From Saprospiraceae bacterium (GTDB taxonomy: Bacteria; Bacteroidota; Bacteroidia; Chitinophagales; Saprospiraceae), in contig JALHLK010000038.1 in NCBI GenBank assembly GCA_022844565.1, positions 1 through 47,854 of the forward strand: DNA of 47,854 bases, given 5' to 3'. The translations under genes and the position numbers were made by a program. The notes under the pieces are model-generated. The model saw nothing but the letters and a program-made list of their open reading frames with translations. It ran no database searches and was not told where the DNA came from. This document shows positions 1 through 8,618 of the stretch, piece by piece. Positions within the stretch are counted from its first letter, which is position 1, and each line of letters begins with the position of its first letter.

Positions 1-520
1 TGACATAGATTTTGATTTTTAATATTTAGCCACAAACATATTATATTAATTTGTAATATTTAAATATCCAATATATGTTTTTCTTCTTTTATTTTTTTAA
101 TTAGACGCAGCACTAGTGCCCCGTCAAGTTAAGAAACTTTATTAAATGTTGCATAAACATGTTTGGGCATGAATTCAAATCTGGGTTTAAATAAATAGCT
201 TTGGGGCTAGAGCAATTAATGGTAAGAACGCTCTTGGAAGTTTATTCGTTAATTAGAGGTATTACACTTTAATATTATGTGTTTCTTCTGTTTTAGATTA
301 CAGGAATGCGTCCCCAAACATGAGGGCGGTATCGCTTGGTTACGAAGATTCCAGGGCTTCGCTCCTTTTTTAATAAAATTCTTCGGTAAAAAAGTACACA
401 TATTCCAATAAAAAGATCTAAGTGTTTGATAGTTAACAATAAATACGCTCATATCAATAAATATGAGTATTAAATAATGAATCGAAATCAGCTATTTAAC
501 AAACACCGAAACTTTTGTAA
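1..520. other. Gene-free region with dispersed-repeat fragments
   Basis: No convincing gene is seen. A 67-codon minus-strand frame (249-452) has no recognisable domain and odd composition, and I regard it as chance. Two short stretches recur in the gene-free region near 10.05-10.6 kb. The first, at about 92-117, reads ttaattagacgcagcactag and matches the right end of the fold-back element at 10065-10231 with one difference. The second, AATCTGGGTTTAAATAAA at 178-195, recurs inverted at 10472-10489. The region therefore looks like a landing zone or graveyard for small non-coding repeats. Confidence 0.5.
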
Positions 521-1540
521 CTAATTAAAGTCTATGATATTGCCATCAAGATATTGATATACCCCATTTAAAGAACCAAACCATATGCTTCCGTTCTTAG
601 CTTCCATTATCCCAAAATACATATTATCGTCAGATTTTATCTCGACAGGTTTAGGGCTTATACCTGACAAGTGTGTCTTGTCGTATCGTGAAAGAACCCA
701 AGTTGAAGAACCTTCCTTTTGTGAGCTGGTCCAAATAAAGTTATTGCTATCTTCATAGATGTGCCCTACAAACATGTGATTTAACTGGGTATATTTATTA
801 CCATCAAATTTCCATAAGCCGTCATTTCCTCCAAGCCAAATATTGCCTTTTGTATCTTCAATGAGGCACCGTACATTTTTAAAAGTAAAATCATTATCAC
901 GCACAACTTCGAATGTCTGACCATCAAAAACGAAAGTGTTCCCTCTTGTGGCAAACCATAACTTACCTGATTTATCTTCAATAATGGAGTTAACTTCAAG
1001 GACTGAGTTAACTCTAAGAGTAGGGGGAGAATCATTGAAGGCTCCTCCACTAATGTCGAGGCTTAGTGAATCATTAGATAAGATATAATTTTGAATTGTT
1101 TTGCCATTATATCGACTTACACCACCTGCAGCACCTATCCAAATATGCCCATCTTTGTCTTCAAAAATGCTTGTGATCTCCATACTAATAAGTCCATCTT
1201 TTGTTGTCCAATTTTTGAATGATTTACCATCGTACTGATAAACTCCAGACCCAATAGACCCAAACCACAATGTGCCTTTACTGTCTTCTAGCACAGAAAA
1301 AAAACGTGCCTTACTGACAGAGCCAATCACATTTGTAAAGGTTTTTCCATCATATTTAAAAACGCCATCAAAAGCAGCGATCCAAATATTACCTTTACTA
1401 TCTTGAATAATATTTCTAGAAATAGCTTTTGGAGGAGTTGAATCCTTTTGGATGGTTGATAAATTGATGTCTTTATTTTGCCCTTTGCACGTATAAAGCA
1501 AGCAAAGAGAAAATAGTACGCAAATCGTCTTCTGTATCAT
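521..1540 (-). CDS. Secreted seven-bladed Reg_prop beta-propeller protein
   Basis: Predicted exported protein of 339 residues. Residues 1-20 form a signal peptide (MIQKTICVLFSLCLLYTCKG); the Cys in LLYTC could be a weak lipobox, so it may be a lipoprotein. The rest is made of about seven repeats of the two-component-regulator propeller type, each with a core like EDxxGxIWxGxxxGVxxYDGKxF, enough to close one seven-bladed propeller. In Bacteroidota such propellers usually form the periplasmic sensor of a hybrid histidine kinase with one or two further propellers. Here there is no transmembrane, kinase or DNA-binding part, so it is a stand-alone propeller. Its ligand is unknown. TATCTTTA on the minus strand at 1561-1568 resembles a -7 promoter box with one mismatch. 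Confidence 0.8.
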   Translation of the reverse strand: MIQKTICVLFSLCLLYTCKGQNKDINLSTIQKDSTPPKAISRNIIQDSKGNIWIAAFDGVFKYDGKTFTNVIGSVSKARFFSVLEDSKGTLWFGSIGSGVYQYDGKSFKNWTTKDGLISMEITSIFEDKDGHIWIGAAGGVSRYNGKTIQNYILSNDSLSLDISGGAFNDSPPTLRVNSVLEVNSIIEDKSGKLWFATRGNTFVFDGQTFEVVRDNDFTFKNVRCLIEDTKGNIWLGGNDGLWKFDGNKYTQLNHMFVGHIYEDSNNFIWTSSQKEGSSTWVLSRYDKTHLSGISPKPVEIKSDDNMYFGIMEAKNGSIWFGSLNGVYQYLDGNIIDFN

Positions 1541-1710
1541 TTTATAAATTTAATCTAGGTTAAAGATACCGTTTAATGTATTCGGATGGTTGTTATTTTT
1601 GGTAAATAAAGCGTAAAAATTGGCAAATTTTAAATTTAAAAATGGTTTTAATTTGATATCTAATAAAAGTTCCTCATGTTTTTATATTTTCACCTCTTAA
1701 ATTTTCGACA

Positions 1711-2619
1711 ATGTCAAAAGTCACTTTACTAAATTGTTTTTTCTTTTTAATTATGCCTATGTTAGTTTCATCTCAAGAGAAAGTTGTTGCTTTGTATCCC
1801 AATGGCAAAATACCATTTAAAATAGAAAATCAGATTGGCAATGTCTATGAGTATGAAAAAGATGTTATTACCCGCAAAAAGACCATTCAAACACCTGATA
1901 TAGAATGTTTCTTCCCAAAAACGAAAAAGGACAGTATGCCTTGTGTTTTAATTTGTCCTGGAGGAGGTTATGGCTTGCTATCGCACTTGAAGGAAGGTGT
2001 AAAAGTGGCAGAAATACTTAATGAAGCGGGTATAGTGGGCATCGTGGTAAATAGTCGCTTACCTGACGACCGTACGATGACCAATAAAACTGAAGTACCT
2101 TTGTTAGATCTTCAAACTGCTTTGAAATATGTAAGAGATCATAGTAAAGAATTAAGGATTAACCCAAATAAAGTTGGCATCATGGGGTTTTCAGCTGGAG
2201 GGCATTTGGCATCAACCGCTGCTGTACATTATGCCGACCCTTCACTTCGCCCAGACATATCTATCCTAATTTACCCAGTCATCACCATGGAAGATGACTT
2301 TACGCACAAAGGGTCAAAGACAAATTTGTTGGGCAAGAAGCCTTCACAAGATTTGGTTGATAAATATTCTAATCATAAACAAATCACCTCCAACACGCCT
2401 CCTACATTTATTGTACATAGTATGGATGACAAAGCCGTGCCAGTCCAAAATAGTTTTCAATATATGTCAATGCTGGCAGAAAAAGGGGTAAAAAACTGTT
2501 CTTTTCATATCTTCCCGAGTGGAGGCCATGGGTATGGATTGGCTCCCGACGACAAAACATCATTAAAAGATTGGCCAACGCTCCTTTTAAAATGGTTAAA
2601 TGAAAGAGGTTGGAAATAG
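1711..2619 (+). CDS. Secreted alpha/beta hydrolase, acetyl-xylan-esterase-like
   Basis: Protein of 302 residues with an N-terminal signal peptide (cleavage near residue 21, VSSQ). It shows the alpha/beta-hydrolase fold of the BD-FAE/COG0657 esterase group: oxyanion-hole loop CPGGGYG near 82-88, nucleophile elbow GFSAGGH with Ser161, acid Asp240 in HSMDDKAVP, and His273 in GGHGYG. Secreted relatives in Bacteroidota remove acetyl or other acyl groups from plant polysaccharides or related esters; the substrate here is not shown. No carbohydrate-utilisation locus surrounds it. It converges on the TIGR02757 gene with 11 nt between the stop codons. Confidence 0.85.
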   Translation: MSKVTLLNCFFFLIMPMLVSSQEKVVALYPNGKIPFKIENQIGNVYEYEKDVITRKKTIQTPDIECFFPKTKKDSMPCVLICPGGGYGLLSHLKEGVKVAEILNEAGIVGIVVNSRLPDDRTMTNKTEVPLLDLQTALKYVRDHSKELRINPNKVGIMGFSAGGHLASTAAVHYADPSLRPDISILIYPVITMEDDFTHKGSKTNLLGKKPSQDLVDKYSNHKQITSNTPPTFIVHSMDDKAVPVQNSFQYMSMLAEKGVKNCSFHIFPSGGHGYGLAPDDKTSLKDWPTLLLKWLNERGWK

Positions 2620-2628
2620 GCTTTCCAA
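2610..2628. terminator. Short hairpin between convergent genes
   Basis: TTGGAAA (2610-2616) and TTTCCAA (2622-2628) form a 7-bp stem with a 5-nt loop. The stem overlaps the stop codon of the hydrolase and ends just before the stop codon of the opposing gene. It could act as a compact bidirectional terminator, but there is no good U tract on either side. Confidence 0.35.
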
Positions 2629-2630
2629 GA

Positions 2631-3407
2631 TTATTTGTGCTCCAGATTTACACTTAAACCAAATAGGGCAAAATCGTACTTAGCTGGATCAATCGGATCC
2701 ATTAGCTTGCAAATATCTGATAATTCTACCACTGTCTTCCAATCTTTTTGGGTACGGGTAATTAAAGAATGTTGACGTGCTATTCTATCTACGTGGACAT
2801 CATAAGGTATCATTAATGCAGACATGGGTATGCGCTGCCATATGCCAAAATCGACATTATGATCATCTTTTCTCACCATCCATCTCAGGTACATCAATAA
2901 CCTTTTGCATGTTGACCCATTTTGGGGATTTGCAATGTGTTTTTTAGTTCGTTGCAGGCAAAGAGGATCGTCAGTAAAATAAGTATAAAAATTATTGAGA
3001 CTGGTTGTCATCTCAAAACGATCTCCTTGATCAAGTAGGAACGCATCTTCTAAGGAATCAAAAAGGAGATAATGATCTTTTAGCTTTTTGATAAAAAATA
3101 ACAAATCTGTACTATTAAAGGTACGATGTACAAATGTAGTAAGATGCATTAAATCTTTATCCGTATGATTGATGATAAAGTGATAAGGATCATCACCCAT
3201 TAAAGCCATAAGTTCATTAGCTTTGCTAATAATGGTCACCCGTTGGCCCCAAGCAAAAATTGCTGCAAAGAACCCTGCAATTTCTATATCTTGTTTTAGC
3301 TGAAATCGGTGTGGTATACCAATTGGATCATTAGAAATGAATTTGTTTCTATTGTATAGATCAACATAGAAATCAAACTTTTCTTTAATTGCAAGAATAT
3401 CATCCAT
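2631..3407 (-). CDS. TIGR02757 / DUF2400 family protein
   Basis: Protein of 258 residues, the normal family length. It carries the family's conserved C-terminal block: KRLLMYLRWMVRKDD near 168-182, GIWQRIP, then IPYDVHVDRIA and DPIDPAKYDFALFGL near 238-252. The family is widespread in Bacteroidota, and I know of no established function; some features recall DNA-glycosylase-like helical proteins, but that is only an impression. It is a single-gene unit: its own promoter (TTG-N19-TACTTTTG) lies at 3449-3478, and the upstream infB transcript ends at a hairpin at 3512-3551. ATG at 3407 is the natural start, about 35 nt after the predicted transcription start. Confidence 0.85.
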   Translation of the reverse strand: MDDILAIKEKFDFYVDLYNRNKFISNDPIGIPHRFQLKQDIEIAGFFAAIFAWGQRVTIISKANELMALMGDDPYHFIINHTDKDLMHLTTFVHRTFNSTDLLFFIKKLKDHYLLFDSLEDAFLLDQGDRFEMTTSLNNFYTYFTDDPLCLQRTKKHIANPQNGSTCKRLLMYLRWMVRKDDHNVDFGIWQRIPMSALMIPYDVHVDRIARQHSLITRTQKDWKTVVELSDICKLMDPIDPAKYDFALFGLSVNLEHK

Positions 3408-3448
3408 TGACCAAATATTCAGTAATATATTTCCATGATAGATTTACA

Positions 3449-3478
3449 CAAAAGTAGATTAGAAATACTAAGAGGCAA
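3449..3478 (-). promoter_or_regulatory. Bacteroidota-type promoter for the TIGR02757 gene
   Basis: On the minus strand a -7 box TACTTTTG (3449-3456) is preceded, after exactly 19 nt, by TTG (3476-3478). This fits the Bacteroidota consensus TTTG-N19-21-TAnnTTTG. Transcription would begin near 3442, about 35 nt ahead of the start codon. Confidence 0.65.
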
Positions 3479-3504
3479 TTATCGGTTTTGTTAGAAAACA
3501 ATTT

Positions 3505-3551
3505 AAAAACAAAGCAAAGAAATATCATTTGACAATGGGATTTCTTTGCTT
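3505..3551 (-). terminator. Terminator of the rimP-nusA-infB operon
   Basis: A perfect 12-bp stem (AAGCAAAGAAAT at 3512-3523 against ATTTCTTTGCTT at 3540-3551) with a 16-nt loop lies 20 nt past the infB stop codon. Read on the minus strand it is followed by TG and five T residues, as expected for an intrinsic terminator. Confidence 0.75.
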
Positions 3552-3570
3552 GTATTTCTATTACTAGTGC

Positions 3571-6450
3571 TTAAGCCAATTTAGTCTTAGTTTCAGTTAT
3601 TTCATACGCCTCGATCACATCACCAACTTGTACATCATTATAGTTTTTGATGGTGACACCGCACTCCATACCATTTCTGACTTCTTTGACGTCTTCTTTG
3701 TATCTCTTCAGTGAGCTTAATTCGCCATGCGCACCTTCGCGAGAAGGGAATACGACGATACCATCTCTGATGATTCTGATGTGATTATTCCTTACTATTT
3801 TTCCTTCTGTAACAAAACAACCTGCGATGGTACCAATCTTACTCATTTTAAATATTTCTCGTACCTCCACTTGTGCTACAATTTTCTCAACTTTAGTAGG
3901 CTCTAACATACCTTCCATCGCCATTTTGATTTCATCAAGCGCTTCATAGATGATAGAATACAGCTTGATTTGTACACCTTCACGTTCTGCAATTTGACGT
4001 GCAGTATTAGAAGGTCTAACTTGGAATCCTATGATGATCGCATCAGAAGCAGATGCTAGCAATACATCTGACTCCGCTATTTGACCTACCGCTTTATGGA
4101 TAACATTTACCTGGATTGATTCTACAGATAGTTTGATCAAGGAATCTGATAATGCTTCTACAGAACCATCCACATCCCCTTTTACGATCAAGTTTAACTC
4201 TTTAAAGTTACCCAATGCCAATCGTCTTCCTATCTCATCTAAAGATATACGTTTAGAAGCACGGTTGGTTTGTTCTCTTTCTATTTGACTACGCTTGGTG
4301 GCGAGTGTTCTAGCATCTTGCTCACTGGCTGCAGTTTTAAACTTCTCACCTGCTTGAGGTGCGCCTGTCAATCCTAATACCAATACTGGAGTAGAAGGTC
4401 CGGCAGACTTAAGTTTTTTACCATTTTCATTAAACATCGCTTTGACTCTACCCGAATGTGGACCTGATACGATAGGATCTCCCATGTTGAGCGTACCATT
4501 TTGAATCAATATTTTTGTCACATACCCTCTACCTTTATCAAGAGAAGCTTCAATTACTGTTCCTACTGACAAGCGATCAGGGTTTGCCTTGAGATCTTGA
4601 ATTTCAGCTTCTAAAAGAATTTTTTCGAGTAAAAGATCAACATTCAAACCTGATTTTGCAGAAATGTCTTGCGACTGTATAGTTCCTCCCCAATCTTCTA
4701 CAAGGAGATTCATTTCACTAAGTTCTTGCTTGATTTTCATAGGGTCAGCACCATCTTTGTCTATTTTGTTTATAGCAAATATGAGTGGTACACCTGCAGC
4801 TTGTGCATGACTGATAGCCTCCTTGGTTTGCGGCATGACTCTATCATCTGCAGCGATGACGATCACTGCAATGTCCGTAACTTTAGCACCCCTAGCTCTC
4901 ATGGCTGTAAAGGCTTCGTGACCTGGAGTATCTAAGAACGTAATTTTCTTTTTGTCAGGGCCTACTTTTACTTCGTAAGCACCTACGTGTTGAGTGATAC
5001 CTCCAGCTTCACCAGATGCAACATTTGCACTTCTGATAAAGTCAAGTAGGGATGTCTTACCATGATCTACGTGACCCATTACGGTTACAATCGGTGCTCT
5101 AGGTTTAAGACTTTCTGGTGTGTCTTCTAAATCTTCTTCGGTATCAGATATAGCTTCTGCGCTCACAAATTTGACTTCGAAGCCGAATTCATTTGCGAGT
5201 AATTCGATCACCTCAGCATCCAATCGTTGATTGATAGATACGATCACACCCAAACTCATACAAGTTGTAATTACTTCACCAACTCCGACATTCATTAAGT
5301 TGGCTAGTTCCTGTACAGAAACGAATTCTGTGAGAGATAATGTCTTCTCATTGTTTTCGTTTTCGGCATCAATAGCATCTTGTTTTTCTCTTTTTTGATC
5401 TCTGTTGTCTCTTCTGATTTTCTGACGCTTGTTCTTTCCACCTCCACTTAATCGTGCAAGTGTAGCTTTGATTTTGTCGTCTATTTCTTTTTGAGAAACT
5501 TCTTTTACTTCGTCTTCAGCAGGCTTTTTTACAGGAGCTGGCCTATTTCTTGGTTGTCCAGCAGCATTATCTGTAGGACTTACAGCCACATTTTGAACTT
5601 TCTTGCGCTTACGCTTCCTTTTCTTTTGGTCAGTAGATGGAGTAGTACCAGGAGCAGCAGATGATCCTTGCCCTGCTGGCTTCGGTGCTGTAGATCCTTG
5701 ACCTCCAGCCTTTGCCCCAACTTCTGGTTTCTTTTCTTCTTTTTTAGGTTTCTTATTGGTAGAAAATTTATCAGTATCAATTTTACCAAGGATTTTCAAT
5801 CCTACAAGTTGAGGAGTCTTAGCTCTAAATTCGTCTACCTCAACTACACTCTTTGGTGCAATTTCAATTACTTTTTCCTTTTCTTCTTCGAAAGGTTCTA
5901 CTACCTCAACCTTTTCAACAGGTTTTTCAATTATTTCTACCTTTGGTTCTACCTTTTGCTCTACAGGTTTAGGAGGTTCTGGTTTAGGTTCCTCTATTTT
6001 AGGTTTTGGTTTATTTTTGTCAAGATCTATTTTACCCAGAACTTTAAGTCCTGTCGGATTTGCTTTTGCCTTTATTAATTCGTCATTTTCGACTATGGCG
6101 ACAACAGGTGCCTCGACCACTGGTAAAACTACTTCTTTTGGCTTTTCAACAACTGGTTTTGGAGCTTCCGATACCTTAAAAGGTTCAACTTTAGGTTCGA
6201 ATCTAGGTTCGAATTTAGGTACAACCTTCTCTTCTTGTTTTTTAAAGCTGGTTCCAATTTGGATTTGATCTGCTTTTTCTTTTATATCAGCAGACCCCTT
6301 AAATTCAAGCTCAAGCAAAGCATACATTTGGTCGTCTACTTTAGCGTTTGGTTTGTTTTCGATGTTATAGCCTTTATATGAGAGAAACTCCACAACAGTA
6401 CTTGTTGCTACGTTAAACTCTTTCGCTACTTTAAATAATATTCCTGCCAT
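3571..6450 (-). CDS. infB: Translation initiation factor IF-2
   Basis: IF-2, the GTPase that brings initiator fMet-tRNA to the 30S subunit and promotes subunit joining. At 959 residues it is in the long Bacteroidota size class. Residues 1-50 form an IF2_N domain ([18 protein letters not shown]). Residues 55-370 are a Pro/Lys/Glu-rich linker ending in very basic stretches (KKRKRKRKK). A second IF2_N domain covers about 371-428. The G domain begins near 450 with G1 GHVDHGKT (459-466), G2 GGITQH, G3 DTPGHEAF (507-514), G4 NKID (561-564) and G5 SAKSG (597-601). Domains II, III and the fMet-tRNA-binding C2 domain complete it. The linker contains a duplicated motif, [12 protein letters not shown] (134-145) and [12 protein letters not shown] (217-228). 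It is the last gene of the rimP-nusA-infB operon, 121 nt after nusA. Confidence 0.98.
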   Translation of the reverse strand: MAGILFKVAKEFNVATSTVVEFLSYKGYNIENKPNAKVDDQMYALLELEFKGSADIKEKADQIQIGTSFKKQEEKVVPKFEPRFEPKVEPFKVSEAPKPVVEKPKEVVLPVVEAPVVAIVENDELIKAKANPTGLKVLGKIDLDKNKPKPKIEEPKPEPPKPVEQKVEPKVEIIEKPVEKVEVVEPFEEEKEKVIEIAPKSVVEVDEFRAKTPQLVGLKILGKIDTDKFSTNKKPKKEEKKPEVGAKAGGQGSTAPKPAGQGSSAAPGTTPSTDQKKRKRKRKKVQNVAVSPTDNAAGQPRNRPAPVKKPAEDEVKEVSQKEIDDKIKATLARLSGGGKNKRQKIRRDNRDQKREKQDAIDAENENNEKTLSLTEFVSVQELANLMNVGVGEVITTCMSLGVIVSINQRLDAEVIELLANEFGFEVKFVSAEAISDTEEDLEDTPESLKPRAPIVTVMGHVDHGKTSLLDFIRSANVASGEAGGITQHVGAYEVKVGPDKKKITFLDTPGHEAFTAMRARGAKVTDIAVIVIAADDRVMPQTKEAISHAQAAGVPLIFAINKIDKDGADPMKIKQELSEMNLLVEDWGGTIQSQDISAKSGLNVDLLLEKILLEAEIQDLKANPDRLSVGTVIEASLDKGRGYVTKILIQNGTLNMGDPIVSGPHSGRVKAMFNENGKKLKSAGPSTPVLVLGLTGAPQAGEKFKTAASEQDARTLATKRSQIEREQTNRASKRISLDEIGRRLALGNFKELNLIVKGDVDGSVEALSDSLIKLSVESIQVNVIHKAVGQIAESDVLLASASDAIIIGFQVRPSNTARQIAEREGVQIKLYSIIYEALDEIKMAMEGMLEPTKVEKIVAQVEVREIFKMSKIGTIAGCFVTEGKIVRNNHIRIIRDGIVVFPSREGAHGELSSLKRYKEDVKEVRNGMECGVTIKNYNDVQVGDVIEAYEITETKTKLA

Positions 6451-6571
6451 TTATAGCTTTTTTGCAATACTTTTCAAAACGTAGGCATGTTTTCGTTTGA
6501 TAGTATATTGCTTTTTAATTTAATAATCCAAATTGCCCTCAAAATTATAAAGAAGTATCGAATATTATGTA

Positions 6572-7807
6572 CTAATCTTCAAATTCTTCTTGTAATACTT
6601 TTAATAACTCCTCTACCGTTTCTTCTTCAAGGTCGGTTCTTCTAAGAAGTTCGTCTTTGCTTAGTTTTAAAACACTTCTAGCCGTGTCACAACCAATTGA
6701 TTTCAACTGATCGATGATCCAGCCATCAATCTCGTCAGAAAACTCTTCTAAATCGACATCATCGATTTCTTGCTCGAGTCCTTCACGATATACATCTATC
6801 TCATAACCAGTTAGTTTACTAGCTAACTTGATATTGTTTCCACCTTTTCCGATCGCTAAAGAGACTTGATCAGATTTGAGATAAACAGCAGCTTTTTTAT
6901 TGGTGTCGTCCAGACTGATCGACACTATTTTTGCTGGTGTAAGTGATCTTTGTATATAAAGTGCTACATTGTTCGTATAATTGATTACGTCGATATTTTC
7001 ATTTCTAAGTTCTCTCACGATACCGTGTATTCTACTTCCCTTCATACCTACACATGCACCTACAGGATCAACTCTGTCATCGTATGATTCAACAGCTACT
7101 TTAGCTCTTTCTCCTGGTAGTCTTACGATCCTTTTGACTGTGATCAATCCGTCTTCTATCTCAGGCACTTCTTGCTCCATTAGTTTTTCTAAAAACTGAT
7201 TGTCCGTACGCGAGATAATAACTTGTGGAGATTGATTTTTCATTTCTACACGCTTGATGATACCTCTTACCATATCTCCTTTACGGTAATAGTCACCTTT
7301 GATCATCTCTGTTCTTGGTAAGATTAATTCTGTGCCTGTGGCGTCATCTAAAACAAGTAGCTCCTTTTTTAATATCTGATTTACCTCAGCTATTACAATT
7401 TCCCCTACTCTCTCAATATACTTCTTATATACTTCGTCTTTTTCAAGATCATTCAATCTAGACACCAAAGTTTGTCTTGCTGCCATGATCGACCTACGAC
7501 CAAATTCTTCTAAAGTCAATTGCTCATAACATTCGTCTCCGACTGAGTAATCACTATCTATGTTTTTAGCTTCTGTAGCCGAGATTTGGCTCATTTCATC
7601 AGTCACCTCACCATCGGGTACGATAGCCCTGATCCTCCACATTTCGAGGTCACCATTTTGAATATTTACAATTACATCAAAATTGTCGTCAGAACCATAT
7701 TTTTTCTTTATCAAAGTACGGAAAACATCTTCCAATACTTTGATCATGGTGGGTCTGTCAATATCCTTGCCGGATTTAAACTCCGAGAACGATTCTACAA
7801 GATTCAT
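6572..7807 (-). CDS. nusA: Transcription termination/antitermination factor NusA
   Basis: RNA-polymerase-associated factor acting in pausing, termination and antitermination. Length is 411 residues. In order: NusA N-terminal domain (1-125), an S1 domain (about 136-200), KH1 with GACVGMKGSRI (250-260) and KH2 with SLAIGKGGNNIKLA (316-329). An acidic tail follows (about 345-411) with one helix-hairpin-like block (IDQLKSIGCDTARSVLKLSKDELLRRT), shorter than the two acidic repeats of the E. coli protein. It sits 7 nt downstream of rimP, the usual neighbour, so the two are surely cotranscribed. Confidence 0.97.
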   Translation of the reverse strand: MNLVESFSEFKSGKDIDRPTMIKVLEDVFRTLIKKKYGSDDNFDVIVNIQNGDLEMWRIRAIVPDGEVTDEMSQISATEAKNIDSDYSVGDECYEQLTLEEFGRRSIMAARQTLVSRLNDLEKDEVYKKYIERVGEIVIAEVNQILKKELLVLDDATGTELILPRTEMIKGDYYRKGDMVRGIIKRVEMKNQSPQVIISRTDNQFLEKLMEQEVPEIEDGLITVKRIVRLPGERAKVAVESYDDRVDPVGACVGMKGSRIHGIVRELRNENIDVINYTNNVALYIQRSLTPAKIVSISLDDTNKKAAVYLKSDQVSLAIGKGGNNIKLASKLTGYEIDVYREGLEQEIDDVDLEEFSDEIDGWIIDQLKSIGCDTARSVLKLSKDELLRRTDLEEETVEELLKVLQEEFED

Positions 7808-7814
7808 CTTTTAC

Positions 7815-8303
7815 CTATTTAAAACTTACTTTAATTTTTGCACTTTTTATCTCATCAAAAAGTAGGGTTTTTTCGACATCTACTTTTATATTTTTCTTTC
7901 CTTCTTTTCTTTTTTCAGTAAAAGCTACCATAATTCCCGCGTCAGTCACTTCTTTTAATATACCTTCTACGGACTCAGTAGCTGTATTTACTTCAATATT
8001 TCTTCCAACATTGTTGTGATATTGCCTTGTCATTTTTAAAGGTGTGCCTACTCCTGGAGAAGATACGTCGAGCACATATTGTTCTCCGATTACTTGTGTT
8101 TCATCTAGATAAGCCTCAATTGCTCTGCTGATTTTATGGCACTTCTGAAGGTTTATACCCCCATCACAGTCCACAAATACTTCGATTAATTTATCCTTTA
8201 CTTTAATCTCTACGATAAAACAATCTAGCCACTCATTCGCAATGAAAAAATCGTTAATTACCGCCTCTATCTTGTCAATATTCAAACCAAATCTGTTAAG
8301 CAC
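7815..8303 (-). CDS. rimP: Ribosome maturation factor RimP
   Basis: RimP assists late assembly of the 30S subunit. The 162-residue reading frame shows the N-terminal domain (IEVFVDCDGGINLQKCHKIS, then YVLDVSSPGVGTPLKM, matching the family motif LEVSSPGxxxPL) followed by an SH3-like C-terminal domain. The start is uncertain. The longest frame begins with GTG at 8303, only 3 nt after the U tract of a terminator-like leader hairpin and with no Shine-Dalgarno sequence. TTG at codon 7 (8285) would give a length closer to most homologues. It is the first gene of the rimP-nusA-infB operon. Confidence 0.93.
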   Translation of the reverse strand: MLNRFGLNIDKIEAVINDFFIANEWLDCFIVEIKVKDKLIEVFVDCDGGINLQKCHKISRAIEAYLDETQVIGEQYVLDVSSPGVGTPLKMTRQYHNNVGRNIEVNTATESVEGILKEVTDAGIMVAFTEKRKEGKKNIKVDVEKTLLFDEIKSAKIKVSFK

Positions 8304-8306
8304 AAC

Positions 8307-8333
8307 AAAAAAGGGAACCTTTAGAGCTCCCTT
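8307..8333 (-). terminator. Terminator-like hairpin in the rimP leader (candidate attenuator)
   Basis: On the minus strand AAGGGA...TCCCTT (8311-8333) forms a stem of about 9 bp including two wobble pairs around a short loop, followed directly by six T residues (8307-8312). It lies between the consensus promoter (8351-8382) and the rimP start (8303), roughly nucleotides +11 to +37 of the transcript. No upstream minus-strand gene needs terminating, since the neighbour is divergent. Attenuation or start-site occlusion is therefore the likely role. Confidence 0.6.
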
Positions 8334-8350
8334 CCTTTCTTAAAATGCTG

Positions 8351-8382
8351 CAAAGATATAGTAAACTATTGAAATTTGCAAA
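8351..8382 (-). promoter_or_regulatory. Promoter of the rimP-nusA-infB operon
   Basis: Minus-strand TTTGC (8378-8382), then 19 nt, then TATCTTTG (8351-8358): both boxes match the Bacteroidota consensus with ideal spacing. The start of transcription should be near 8344. Confidence 0.8.
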
Positions 8383-8516
8383 TATTTTTTTTAGACCCTC
8401 AGTTTTGAATTATGTTATGTTCAATTGTGGTTTTTGCTCTGCTGCCTTTGTTTCAAGCTTTTTGAATAGGATGGAGCACTAATGCTAGCAAATAGCGACC
8501 TTATACTCAAAAAGTC

Positions 8517-8549
8517 CGCTGAAAGTCATATTTTTTGTATGATTCAGCG
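8517..8549. repeat. CGCTGAA palindrome, copy 1
   Basis: Arms CGCTGAA (8517-8523) and TTCAGCG (8543-8549) in a 33-nt unit. The left arm continues as AGTCATA and the right arm begins TATGA, so pairing extends inward past a 2-nt bulge. The pattern CGCTGAAAGT...GATTCAGCGA is shared with copies 2 (8565-8602) and 3 (10433-10469). All three lie next to the AAA+ ATPase gene. Confidence 0.75.
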
Positions 8550-8564
8550 AAATAAATTATAAAT

Positions 8565-8602
8565 CTCGCTGAAAGTGTATATCTTTGCATAGATTCAGCG
8601 AG
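8565..8602. repeat. CGCTGAA palindrome, copy 2, overlapping the ATPase promoter
   Basis: Arms CTCGCTGAA (8565-8573) and TTCAGCGAG (8594-8602) form a 9-bp inverted repeat. The 20 nt between them hold the -7 box TATCTTTG (8580-8587). A protein bound to this palindrome would cover the promoter, so operator-style control is plausible. Confidence 0.75.
8580..8587 (+). promoter_or_regulatory. -7 promoter box of the AAA+ ATPase gene
   Basis: TATCTTTG matches TAnnTTTG exactly and lies 32 nt before the ATG at 8619. No clear -33 TTG box is seen at the right distance, which suggests a weak promoter or one that needs help. The box sits between the arms of palindrome copy 2. Confidence 0.55.
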
Positions 8603-8618
8603 TTTAAAATATTTTGGA

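Noticed and set aside
249-452. 67-codon minus-strand frame in the first gap
   Set aside because: No recognisable domain, Cys/Lys/Asn-rich random composition, no promoter box; it overlaps repeat-bearing non-coding DNA.
3563-3571. ACTAGTGCT beside infB as another copy of the element 1 terminus
   Set aside because: Only 9 nt match, which is too short in a window of this size to claim homology.
5668-6078. 136-codon plus-strand frame opposite infB, very rich in Phe, Tyr and Arg
   Set aside because: It is the antisense of the Lys/Glu/Pro-rich IF-2 linker; composition bias alone keeps the frame open.
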